Source of the DNA: Pseudeuparius sepicola
Taxonomy: Eukaryota; Arthropoda; Insecta; Coleoptera; Anthribidae
Direction of reading: 5' to 3'
DNA: 64,000 nt
NCBI GenBank assembly: GCA_963920635.1
Contig: OY987302.1
Location: 35,749,278 to 35,813,277, forward strand
Shown: piece by piece, positions 23,287 through 33,284 of the stretch
How positions within the stretch are numbered: position 1 is the stretch's first letter
Layout of the letters: the number at the start of each line of letters is the position of its first letter
Position numbers and translations under genes: made by a program
Notes under the pieces: generated by a model
The model's input: the letters and a program-made list of their open reading frames with translations, nothing else
Database searches by the model: none
Told to the model about the DNA's origin: nothing

Positions 23287-24092
23287 GACCGTCCTCAAGA
23301 ACGTTAAACCAGACAGGATAGCTCAATCTGAATGGTGTAATGTTCGCGGCGCCCACCCGAGGGCGTGACGTCACCGTTAGAAGTCGTTAGGTGAAGGTTA
23401 CATCGTACGCCCGTTGTTTACCTTTGTTTTTCTAGTTTTCTATCGTATTTCTTTCGGTTTTACTTTATTATTGTGAGTTTTTTGAGTTTTAGCTCTTATA
23501 AAGTGTGTATGTGTGTTGTTTTTATTTGATTTTTGTGCTGTGTTTATTATTATTCAGACACTAAGTGCCTAATACTTGAATTTCTAAAGAAGGGAAGGTG
23601 AGCATTTCTTGACATATTAATAAAAGTACGAGGTTGATAATATACTATTTTTTCTACTCCTATGCTAGTAATATACCTATTAAGTGACGGTTTAGGTTAT
23701 AAGTAAGTTCATTGTTACGAACACTGATACGTAATGACTGACACGTAATGACTGACACGTAATAAAAAAAATTAAGTATCTGTTCTTAATTAAAACGCAA
23801 TTATCACGGGTGCCTTGTTAGCGCGGCATCCGCGTCACCACAGCAACTAACCAACATACTATTTGTTGCCTGACAGATAATCAGAAGTATAGTTTATCTA
23901 TTATAATAGTTTTTCTTTCGTCGAAGAAAAATTATAATACAAAACTCGAGTTGTAAGCTTATTACATACTGGTGGAATTACAGCACTCGCCGCTGCGCGG
24001 CTCGTGCGCAACTTTTCCACTCATACGTAATAAGCTGTTTACAACTCTCGCTATGTAATATACTATTACAGAATAGTCCTATTCACGAAAAT

Positions 24093-24805
24093 ATGCCGGG
24101 GACTAGGCCAGGGGGAACAAGGTGTGCCATATATGGGTGTAATAACACTTTTATGCTACAAAAGCCCAAACTGGGCAGAATATAATATTTCATGCTTTTC
24201 CAAAACCAAAGGACCTTGTCTCTAAAACTATACAAAGTGAGTGGATATCAAGGAGCAAAAGAAAAGACAAATTCAACCCTAACACTAGCCATATAAATAG
24301 CTAGTTTACGGCTCTGTAGTTTTACTTAGTAGATAAAATAACGAGTTTTGCAGCCAGAAAGGTATATATTAACTTCTTTTTATAATACCAAGCTGTCGGT
24401 CTACTTCGTGACCTTCATCAGGGCTAGAAATTTTTTTAAATTATTAGAAAATATTGAGAAAAGGTTGAAATTTTACTCACAATTATGTTACTAGCCATAT
24501 AGGTATGTTCACAACATTTTGTAGACAATGACTTCGAAAGAGATCTTCTAAATGAGTTATTAGGTAAGTAAAATTTTCTTTGCTAGCTAGCCATCTAAAA
24601 AGTGCAAGAATATAAATATTTATATATATTTTTTAATTTAAGGCTTACCTTTAAGAAAGCATTTAAAAAAACCGTAGTTCCTACATTAAAAATACCTTCC
24701 ACAAAAACTATTACTGCGACAACCTCGGCAACAATTAATACATCACGTTCTGATAGACTTACCGAAAGACAAAGAAAGGAAGAAATAGAAAAATTACTTT
24801 GTTGA
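24093..24805 (+). pseudogene. THAP-domain exons of the P-like element
   Basis: ATG 24093 opens a THAP zinc-finger start (CAIYGCNNTF). A frameshift follows near 24180, then FHAFPKPKDLVSKTI, EWISRSKRKDKFNPNTSHI, a 194-bp insertion, and after it the end of the domain (QHFVDNDFERDLLNELLG) running into a GTAAGT splice donor at about 24552. A second exon after an AAG acceptor near 24640 carries TVVPTLKIPS, matching the AVPTIF-like end of THAP domains, and Ser/Thr-rich sequence with ERQRKEEIEKLL. THAP domains bind the element's DNA ends in P transposase. The protein does not continue into a transposase core. Confidence 0.75.
24296..24489 (-). mobile_element. 194-bp insertion in the THAP exon, 12-bp duplication
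   Basis: ACTAGCCATATA occurs at 24284-24295 and 24490-24501. Without the insert the THAP frame is nearly continuous (a few extra bases remain at the right junction). On the minus strand it contains CCCTGATGAAGGTCACGAAG and GACCGACAGCTTGG, resembling a module also found at 32270-32310. A long variable duplication suits target-primed or Penelope-like insertion rather than a cut-and-paste element. Confidence 0.55.
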
Positions 24806-26075
24806 TTTGTCTGCAATAGAAGGTGGAGAAACTGCAAATTTAGAAGGCAGTTCTTCCCCAGCGACACTTACTGAAATTGGAATTCCCCGACAAGCAATTA
24901 TTCAGGAATCAGATGAAGTTTTTAAAAAAGAAGTTAACATGCCTTTTGTAGTTATAAAAGATTTTTGTAAATTAAGAACTATTATTAGAATCAATTTTCG
25001 AAATTTAAAAGCACCACATAATAATACTTCACAAAGAAATAGTTCTGTGGATCCAAAATTATAAATTAGAATATGTATTATTTATGAATTATGAATAAAT
25101 AAATGATTACCTATGTTTTCAACTGTGTTTTAATTTGTCTTGGAGCATTTTATCAGTGTTCTATTTTTTTATTATTGATTCACCATTCACATATTATAAT
25201 ATGAATATCATAATCCAAAAATGCTCTTCAAAGTTGTGGCGTACCTTGTACATTGCCGCTAGTTTTTTCTTAAACCCCGTTTTTCGGTTCTTGGAGGCCA
25301 GACGTGAGCTACCGTTCGTCAGGTCAATTTGGTTCTGATCGTGTTAAGATTTAAATGCCTAATTGGTTGTTGAACTGTTTTCTTTTAAGCAGCTACCTGC
25401 ATTTAGGTAAGTGTATTGTATCATTATTTCCACTATGTATAATGTAAGTTTTGAGTAATTTTGTTTTAGCGTTGTTTTATAACAATTATCTTTTTTAATT
25501 AGTTGTTTTATCTATTTCTTTGTCCATTTTAGATTATATACACATCCAGTTATCAAATACAAACAAATTGAAAACCCTGCTTATTTTTTCTGCGCTACCA
25601 CGGCCCATTTTTTGCAACGTCACAAAGTCAAACTAATCAAAGGAGGCCCACAATTATTAACTGAATAATTCTGTATATATTATAATCTGTGTGCCATAAT
25701 AAAAACTATTTAAGGCAAAATTCGCACCTTCTGAAAACACATTTGCTGCAATAATGCGCTTTTTTCTCGTATCGGTTGGAGAAATTGTCATAAAAAATTC
25801 GTGTACAAAAAACAAGAGTGACCTTTATTGACTTCCATTTGTTTACAATCCTTAAAAAATAAATCCGAAAAAGCAAAAGCATCTAAAGCTCACTTTTTGT
25901 TTTTATGAACTTTAAAAAAAAAGCACAAGTCGCTTTCTGAAGGCGCGCGATTGGGTGTTTCGTGGTGCGAGTTTACGCAGTACGTCTAACTGTGACGTCA
26001 TCACGTCGGGCGGCTCGGCGGACAGATTCGCGTGATTCAGCTATCCTGTCTGGTTTAACGTTCTTGGACCGTCCT

Positions 26076-26472
26076 GTCTATGTGACAGGTGAGTTTTTTT
26101 ATTAATTGCCTTTGATAGTTTGTGGTTGAAAAAACTCACTTGTGACGACTTCAAGCATTTTTATTTCTTGGTTTAAGTTAATCTTCTTTTTTGAACCCGA
26201 GTGGCTCGCTTATTACGTGGATCCCTCGTTTTGTATCGGGTCATAATTCTTGGCTGGTGGATTTCACAGTTTTTTTGGGGCACAGAATTAACTATACCTG
26301 CCGAGGTTCTCAAACATTTTTTTGTGTATTGGCTTAAACAAATAGGTATTGTAATTTTTTATAAAATCACTGAGAGCAGTTTATTTCATAGCTGATTTTT
26401 GCCAAATATTGTTATTAGTTTCATGCAAATTTGAATAATAGAAAGATTTTTAGTACCTGTAATAATTATAAA
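26076..26472. other. Non-coding flank
   Basis: AT-rich sequence between the P-like element and the tRNA-like palindrome. No gene or clear repeat structure was recognised. Confidence 0.3.
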
Positions 26473-26528
26473 TAATAAATGATGTTTAGTGGCATATCAG
26501 GTAAAGGATATCAATTGAAAAAAATGCA

Positions 26529-26598
26529 CTCCAGCCGGGACTTGAACCCGGGACTCCTACTGTGGCCGTAGGCACTTTAACCAACTAAGCTACCGGAG
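26529..26598 (-). tRNA. tRNA-like sequence, left arm (probably not functional)
   Basis: The minus strand folds as a tRNA: acceptor CTCCGG/CTGGAG, D arm with TAGCTTAGTTGG (A box), anticodon stem CCTAC/GTAGG, T arm with GGTTCAAGTCC (B box) and stem CCGGG/CCCGG. The 7-nt anticodon loop reads GGCCACA, which puts CCA at 34-36 but G instead of the universal U at 33. It is therefore more likely a tRNA-derived module than a working tRNA-Trp. Confidence 0.5.
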
Positions 26599-26763
26599 AT
26601 AAGGGTTCCATCGGCTAGGTGTTATTTATTCCAATTGATATATAGTTAGTAGCGCTTCTAACCCCTTCTAGTAGCTGTAGAAGACGCCGAAGTCTTCTAC
26701 ATCTCACCGCTACTAACTATATATCAATTGGAATAAATAACACCTAGCCGATGGAACCCTTAT

Positions 26764-26833
26764 CTCCGGTAGCTTAGTTGGTTAAAGTGCCTACGGCCAC
26801 ACTAGGAGTCCCGGGTTCAAGTCCCGGCTGGAG
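26764..26833 (+). tRNA. tRNA-like sequence, right arm (probably not functional)
   Basis: This is the inverted twin of the copy at 26529. It differs at one anticodon-stem base (CTAGG instead of GTAGG), which breaks one pair, so the left copy is closer to the ancestral fold. A and B boxes are intact, so RNA polymerase III transcription is conceivable. Confidence 0.5.
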
Positions 26834-28187
26834 TGCATTTTTTTCAATTGATATCCTTTACCTGATATGCCACTAAACATCATTTATTAATTTGAATAAT
26901 TTCTGAGAGAACCGTGACCTCATATTTTTTAATATTTCAACTTTTCGCTTATCTTCGGTCTGTTTTGGCTCGCAGTTGGTCCAGCATTTTATTATAATAT
27001 ATTTAATATATGATTTTCGGGGTTAATTAGTATATTTGGGATTTGAGATATACTGTTTTGGATTTTCTTTAACATAATAGACCGGGAGGTGACGAACAAA
27101 GTTAGTCATCAAGTCTTACAAAAGGTTGAGTATATTTTAATATTAGGTTGAGTATATTTTAATATTAGGTTGATATCCAGATATCACAAACTCTGCCGTC
27201 CCTACTTGGTCACTTAAACTTAGGGGAGGGGGTTAAAATTTATCAAAAAGTGCGATTTAGTAAACGTTAAATTTCACGAATAATTCCATTTCAGTCCGAA
27301 AGCTGACCTCCCTTGGATTATAAATCCGACGTAGCAGAGAAAATAAAGGGCAGCTTTTGCCTTGGCAGAGGCCTTTCAATTTGACCAGAGTTGACTAAAT
27401 ACTAAACATCCAGTTTCATGAATAAACTATAGCTCATTTTTTTGCTTTATTTAATGTTGATTTTAAAAATGTAAAGGCAGAGAAAAAAATCGGCAGCGTT
27501 TTGCGAGCAGAGGCTCGCAATTTTCTCGAAAATTAATTCGATACGAGATGACTAACCCAGTAAACGTGACGTGTTATGAACAAACTGTAGCTCATTTTGC
27601 TTGTTATCAAATACTTATTCTAAAACATACATACATACACAAGGCAGAGAAAAATCTAGTAGCGTTTGGCAAGCAGAGACTATCAAGTTTCTGAAAAAAA
27701 AATTTAAGCCTATTTCTTGCTTGCTCAAAACAATTTTTGTATCAATTTGGCTACAAAATAAAGTCGTAACACCAAACGGCAAAAAGTCTTACAATTCCAC
27801 TGTTTACATTAACCCCTTATCAACCTATTTTACCATATTTTACTTTACTCAACAACTACCGCCTACTGCACTGCCTCTGTATTATGCTGCTATCCGCGAT
27901 TCATTCTAAAGGGAATAAGTTTTAGTTATACCGCTGTAACCATATAACTTTTAAACATGGATCATACGTAGGTTTTATACTGGTGCATGGGTAGGTAAGT
28001 GCCTATCAATTTACCAATTTGATTTTAGCATGCCTATTTCGTTAGTGGAATTGATTATTTGCATGTCTTTTCTTAAAACAGTACTAGTTGATTTTTAATG
28101 CAAAATGAGGAAGACGTGATTATTATTTGACGATATTTATTGAATTTTCGATATCGAATATAATATTGTCTTTTACCCCCTTGTCAG

Positions 28188-28436
28188 CAAAAACTTATTG
28201 AAAAAATAAGAGGATGTAACCAAATTTGCGCTATTTGGTCTCACGCAACTGAAATACGGCCAGTTTTTTATGATCCTGAAAACAATGGATGGATTTTAGA
28301 AAACAACAAATACTGCCATAAATGGTTCGAGGGAGACCAAACACCAAAAGAATTAAATGATATAATTTTAAACCTTGAAGACGACTCAGACGCCGACTCA
28401 TCGGAGGAGTGCGTGTTATCTGTCAATGACGAATAA
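28188..28436 (+). pseudogene. Terminal exon of an unidentified protein inside the long-TIR element
   Basis: A pyrimidine-rich acceptor (TTTTACCCCCTTGTCAG, ending 28187) is followed by 82 codons without a break to TAA at 28434-28436. The peptide has a Cys/His/Trp pattern (GCNQIC, IWSHATEIRPVF, YCHKWFEGDQTP) and an acidic tail (EDDSDADSSEEC), as is common at the C-terminus of transposases or other nuclear proteins. No upstream exon is visible in the element, so this copy is probably an internal-deletion derivative. I do not recognise the family. Confidence 0.5.
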
Positions 28437-29263
28437 ATTAAATGAACGAATAAATGAACTTGTAGTCGCATTTTGAAAAAAAAAGATGTGCTATTTTCAT
28501 TTCCCAAGTATAGTTAATCTCTGCAATTAGCTGCATACTTGTGATCTGTTGTTAACTGTTTTGTTTTGTGTCACGCTTAGTTTGTACATATTTTTTTATC
28601 CTATTTTTGTGTATGTTTTGTTTTATGTAAATGTTTAACTGGTTTTCGTTTGTTTTTTTACGGGGGAACTTTATGTTTATGTGAGAAATATACAAAAATT
28701 GGTTATGTCTTGGTCTTGATGTTTTTAAGTCGTTAGGTTTACAAATTCACCTACAAACCTGTAAAAGGATAACTTATAGCCCTGCTAGCATTATTTATGA
28801 TTTTTATTGGTATTATATAAACTAATAGATATTTTGATATTCCTGCTATTTTGTTATTTATTTTAATTTGTGAAAATCATAACATATATGGAGGATATAA
28901 AATATAGGTAGGCTGGCAGCTATTTTCGTCTATGATAAGTATAGTAATTATTTGTAGAGGCAATATTGGTAAAATATAAGCTGATTTACTTTTAATGTTT
29001 TAAAGTAAGTTGAAATTGTGTTTGCTTCTTTGCCGACAGTTTTTTGTTACTAATAGAAATAAATGTAATAATTATTAAATGAAAGCAAATTTAATTCTAA
29101 ATATACTCTGCAGTTTTATTCTTAAATTCACTTTCTATTATTTACTACCTACGAAAATATTGAATTTGAATCACATATTAATAAAATCAGTTGTTAATTT
29201 CTATTAAAGTAACTACATATAGTACCTCCAATTAACTATGGGTTGGGATTTTTTTCAAAAACT
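28437..29263. other. Centre of the long-TIR element, non-coding
   Basis: AT-rich sequence follows the terminal exon and would include its 3' UTR. I see no other structure. Confidence 0.35.
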
Positions 29264-30078
29264 TCTTCCCTTTAGACTGAAACGCGGATAGCAGCATAAT
29301 ACAGAGGCAGTGCTGTAGGCGGTAGTTGTTGAGTAAAGTAAAATATGGTAAAATAGGTTGATAACGGGTTAATGTAAACAGTGCATTGTAAGACTTTTTG
29401 CCGTTTAGTGCTACGACATTATTTTGTAGCCAAATTGATAAAAAATTGTTTTGAGCAAGCAAGAAATAGGCTTCAAAAAAAATTTTTTTTCAGAAACTTG
29501 ATAGCCTCTGCTTGCCAAACGCTACTAGATTTTTCTCTGCCTTTTATGTTTTAGAATAAGTATTCGATAACAAGCAAAATGAGCTACAGTTTGTTCATAA
29601 CACGTCACGTTTACTGGGTTAGTCATCTCGTATCGAATTAATTTTCGAGAAAAATGCGAGCCTCTGCTCGCAAAACGCTGCCGATTTTTTTCTCTGCCTT
29701 TACATTTTTAAAATCAACATTAAATAAAGCAAAAAATGAGCTATAGTTTATTCATGAAACTGGATGTTTAGTATTTAGTCAACTCGGGTCAAATTGAAAG
29801 GCCTCTGCCAAGGCAAAAGCTGCCCTTTATTTTCTCTGCTACGTCGGATTTATAATCCAAGGGAGGTCAGCTTTCGGACTGAAATGGAATTATTCGTGAA
29901 ATTTAACGTTTACTAAAACCCACTTTTTGATAAATTTTAACCCCCTCCCCTAAGTCTAAGTGACCAAGTAGGGACGGCAGAGTTTGTGATATAGGTACTC
30001 TGGATATCAACCTAATATTAAAATATACTCAACCTTTTGTAAGACTTGATGACTAACTTTGTTCGTCACCTCCAGGTC

Positions 30079-31924
30079 TATAAGCTATTATTGTTACATC
30101 TTGTCCAGTTTTTCAATTTTTTTATTGTAACCCCACGGTCATGAAGACACGGATTGTATATACAGGGTGAGTTTTTTTCGTTAACCACTAAGGTTAAATG
30201 GGGAAAGAATTGCAGTTTAAAATGCTCAATCTGTTGCCCCTTTGGATTTTTAAAAAAGTTCATGGCTCACTAGATATTTTGAAAAGAGTGATTTTTTGCT
30301 ATTTCATCATATCTCTGTAGCTCCGTTATTTCTGATTATACAGAAAAACTGTAGAGACAAAAATTGTAGATCATTGTGGGCTTAATAAGATAATCTAATC
30401 CAATTTTTTTTATGTTGTTTGTGATTTTTGAGATATGACATAAACTTGTGTTTTTTTAAATGTAAATCATAGTTGGCTGTGGCCTTATCAAATCGGCCAT
30501 TTTTTGAGCTTTCCAAAAATATAATACGTAACGAAAATTTTGTATAATTTTCGTTACAAGGTTTAAATGCACTATTTTGTTCCATTCCATAAAATACACT
30601 CAGAATGTTGCCCTAACATTTGCAACCACCTATGCAAGCTGATGCATAATAAATTGCCTACCTATGTAGAGCTTGTTGTTTCTAAACCAAACTGTTGATT
30701 AAAGGGTATGTGCCATTTGCAAAAGTGTTTAAATTTTATTCATCAATTGAAGGTATGTATTGTTGGAGCAACTAGGTACATCGTTAACACTGTCTGACGT
30801 GGCTCACAAGGACAATATTCACTTTATTCTGTTTTGTGATTGGCTAGCGCCACGGTGTTAACTTCATGTACTTACTTCAGTCTTTATTTTCGACATTTCT
30901 TTCTGGTCTAGTATCAGTGGTGGGAGTTTGGCAGAATTGACAGTTGCCTCCCCAACATGTTCGGTGGTATCTAAATCCAGTTTTTTTATACATAATAGTA
31001 CGAGATCCCATTGCAAGATTTCTACGTTCATCTGTTTTTTAATCAAAATACAATTTGTATCAATAATTATGGATAGAGGAATATGTTTCGGCAGGGTTTC
31101 CTATCAAAATATGACCGAAAGTATTTTTAATTAAAATTAAATTAATAATTTTTTTTCGAACAATTTCGTTCACTTGTTTTTAAGAAAAAAACATAATTCA
31201 TTTCAAAGAGAAATATGTAAAGATCTTTTTATTATACTTCTTTGAAAACACCTTATTTTCATCTGTTTTAGCAATAATGAAAGATGGGGTTTTTCGGGCT
31301 AGCGCACGGAAACAGCGCATGGAAAAACTTTTCGTCCGCTGAATAAAAATACCGAATATATGGTATAAAATAGAAATATACAGCAAAGTAAACTAAATTT
31401 AAGAAACTCTATATGCTCTCGGATATTTAACATATACCTATTTTGTATTTTAATTCGTAAGTGTTTCAATATTTAGATACATTTCTGTAATATTTTTGAC
31501 GTTTTATTCACCTTATCTGACAATAACTAATTTACAACAAAGCACCTTTGAAATAATTTGAGAGTAACCGTGGAAACGATTCGTACATACCAAACACTAT
31601 ATTGTCTGCATTGTTTATTTTTTGTCAATTAAATTTATTATAATATGCCGATAAAATGTTTTAAGTTTCCATTTTCAAAGAAGTATAATAAAAAATATCG
31701 TTCATTACACGTCCAGAAATAGATTTTTCCGTGCTTGCATGATTTCCCGTGTGAGGCGCAGCCGAAACAAAAATCGATATTTTTTTGAAAGCTTAATCAA
31801 CCTGTATCTTCGAAGCGAAGCGTTTTTGGACCCATGTTGATATGAACTTTTCGTCTTATTTTAACAAGTAAATTGCGCCCCTGAAAGGGTGCCGCATAAT
31901 TTTGAATCACTCTATATAGGCCCG
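30079..31924. other. Non-coding repeats
   Basis: TACAGGGTGAG lies at 30160. The segment from about 30529 (AACGAAAATTTTGTATAATTTTCGTTAC) to 30670 is a diverged copy of 56209-56350. A 20-bp inverted pair (TTATTATACTTCTTTGAAAA and its complement) lies near 31231 and 31672. No gene is recognised. Confidence 0.4.
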
Positions 31925-32532
31925 GCGACAAGAATCGGCCGGCTTCCCAATTTGTCACTCGTTAAGTTGTGAATTATTCATTCGAATTTTCCGCTGGGAA
32001 ATTTCTTTTCGGAACTCGTCTTTGAGAGCAGCTTAAGTGGTGTGGTATACTGTGTGTTTTTGGTTTTGATGTGCTGATAAGTTTTATGTTTTTTTTACAT
32101 GTGATTACCACGTGTCGGTGAACCTTGTGAACAAGTTGTGGATGGTTTTTCCCACATCTATCAGGTTCAACCAGTTGTGTACAGTAAACAACAAAAATAT
32201 TTACAAATCACTTTATTCCATTTTTGGAAGTTTATATCCATTAGAACCATAACTTTTTAATATTCATCTCAATACCCTGACGAAGGCCAAAAATATAGCC
32301 GAAAGCTTGGTTCATTGTAAAGAATAAATAATATATAATTTTGGCTGAACTACCCGTTATTGTGCCATTATTAAAGAAGATCTATTGTTACCTTTTATCT
32401 TGTGAATATTGTACAGTAAATTTATAAGGCAGGTTTAGTCAAGATAATTGATCGCTTTTGAGTTATTAATTTTTAATCTATTTCATAGTCACGTTCAGGG
32501 TACATTAAGTCAAAGTTACATGCTTTCATACA
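31925..32532 (+). mobile_element. LTR-X copy A, left part
   Basis: This stretch is a diverged relative of the LTR-X copies at 48.5 kb and 58.6 kb (shared order: TTTTTACATGTG with CACGTG, then AGTAAATTTATAAG, GATAATTGATCG, TTTTTAATCTATTTCA). It is cut at 32532 by the errantivirus-like element and resumes at 46343. A CCCTGACGAAGGCC/GCCGAAAGCTTGG module lies at 32277-32312. Confidence 0.6.
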
Positions 32533-32944
32533 TGTTATATCCGACCTCAAGCATCACCTTGATCATAACCTTGTTTTTACCCTTGATTCTGTTTACTGTT
32601 GGATATTATATTCTCATTCTCTATTGTTCAAGATGCTTACTACAAAGATATAATTTTCCATTGTATATTGTTCTAGAATGATTACTAGAACATATCATAT
32701 TCCTTTTGAGTATTGTTAAAACTTGCTTACTGCAAGAATTGCAGAATTTGATATTCCCTTTGTCTTTATATTCTTTTCCCATGAGAACCACAACACCTCA
32801 GCATAACAGATCTGTATAAATAGGACCTAGTAAAGTAAGAGTGTTAATTCTAGTCTTGTCTGTAGTCTAAGCCGAAACTCTGTAACTCGCGTTACTCAAA
32901 TAAAAGTTTTTTAAAAAGTCTTCGTCTTCACGTCGCCCGTAACA
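32533..32944 (+). repeat. 5' LTR, 412 bp
   Basis: It begins TGTTATATCC and ends GTAACA. TATAAATAG near 32814 and AATAAAAG near 32900 give the U3/R signals. It has the same length as the 3' LTR, with visible differences only near 32611, 32650 and 32752. Confidence 0.95.
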
Positions 32945-32947
32945 ATT

Positions 32948-32965
32948 TGGTGTCAGAAGTGGGAT
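32948..32965 (+). promoter_or_regulatory. Primer-binding site
   Basis: TGGTGTCAGAAGTGGGAT starts 3 nt after the LTR, as expected for the tRNA primer site of a Gypsy-type element. The tRNA species was not determined. The following leader contains two related GAGATCCGGAGGCACT blocks. Confidence 0.75.
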
Positions 32966-33159
32966 CCTCGATAAAAGGGTCTTCAACGAGGGAGATCCGG
33001 AGGCACTTAGAAGGACAGTCTCCTCGGGGGTCACCACACCACTACGATTGGAGCCAGCTGAAAAGGGTCTTCGACAGGGAGATCCGGAGGCACTAAGAAG
33101 GACAGTCTCCTGAGGCCAGCATCCAGCAACAACAGCAGCATCAACGACATCCAGCGAGC

Positions 33160-33182
33160 ATGAAGTTACTTCTATTGTAAGT
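33160..33182 (+). promoter_or_regulatory. Leader ATG followed by a consensus splice donor
   Basis: ATG at 33160-33162 is followed by 14 nt and then GTAAGT at 33177-33182. Unspliced, this is a seven-codon upstream ORF ending in the TAA that lies inside the donor. Spliced to the acceptor ending at 39218, the phase matches the env frame, so the leader would supply env's start codon and the first hydrophobic residues of a signal peptide. Donor and phase are seen; use of the splice is inferred. Confidence 0.65.
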
Positions 33183-33284
33183 GAAAAACTTTAAGTGAAT
33201 TTTATTTGTGATTTTTTTTTGAACTTTCTACGTTGCTATTATTGAACTTTCTACGTTATAACGATATTACCTTTTCATTTCAAC

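Larger units (their letters stand above)
23296..26066 (+). mobile_element. P-like/THAP DNA transposon copy 1, 2,771 bp, 9-bp duplication
   Basis: GACCGTCCT at 23287-23295 and 26067-26075 is a 9-bp direct duplication. The terminal inverted repeats begin CAAGAACGTTAAACCAGAC and match at 32 of the first 33 positions. The interior holds a broken THAP-domain gene and a smaller insertion. A subterminal GGCGTGACGTCACCG block near the left end is shared with the second copy at 56.7 kb. The catalytic transposase region is absent, so the copy is defective. THAP plus CA...TG ends point to the P superfamily, whose usual duplication is 8 bp. Confidence 0.8.
26473..26889. repeat. 417-bp palindrome with a tRNA-like sequence in each arm
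   Basis: Left and right arms of about 185 bp (start TAATAAATGATGTTTAGTGG, and its complement at the right end) are almost identical reverse complements around a short centre near 26655-26700. Each arm contains the same tRNA-like sequence. Near identity of the arms suggests recent origin or gene conversion. No coding sequence. Confidence 0.9.
27080..30078 (+). mobile_element. 3.0-kb DNA element with ~0.8-kb terminal inverted repeats
   Basis: GACC(G/T)GGAGGTGACGAAC begins both ends. The left arm 27080 to about 27918 is matched by its reverse complement at about 29264-30078, with only scattered differences and a small left-arm duplication near 27125-27170. The ends are bounded by TA on both sides (possible 2-bp duplication). 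The 1.35-kb centre includes the last exon of an unidentified protein. Very long arms occur in several cut-and-paste groups, so the superfamily is left open. Confidence 0.8.

Noticed and set aside
24000..24090. Inverted ACTCGAGTTGTAAGCTTATTAC-like blocks as a separate MITE.
   Set aside because: Arms are short and imperfect, and the borders and any target duplication could not be set. It may be part of the P-like element's 5' region.
26764..26833. A functional tRNA-Trp (CCA anticodon).
   Set aside because: The fold is good but position 33 is G rather than U, the right copy has a broken anticodon-stem pair, and both copies lie inside a palindromic element.
32277..32312. A CCCTGACGAAGGCC...GCCGAAAGC segment considered as a hammerhead ribozyme.
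   Set aside because: Core-like boxes are present, but an extra A precedes stem II, stem II pairs poorly without a bulge, and no stem I or III could be drawn. Kept only as a lead, not as a feature.
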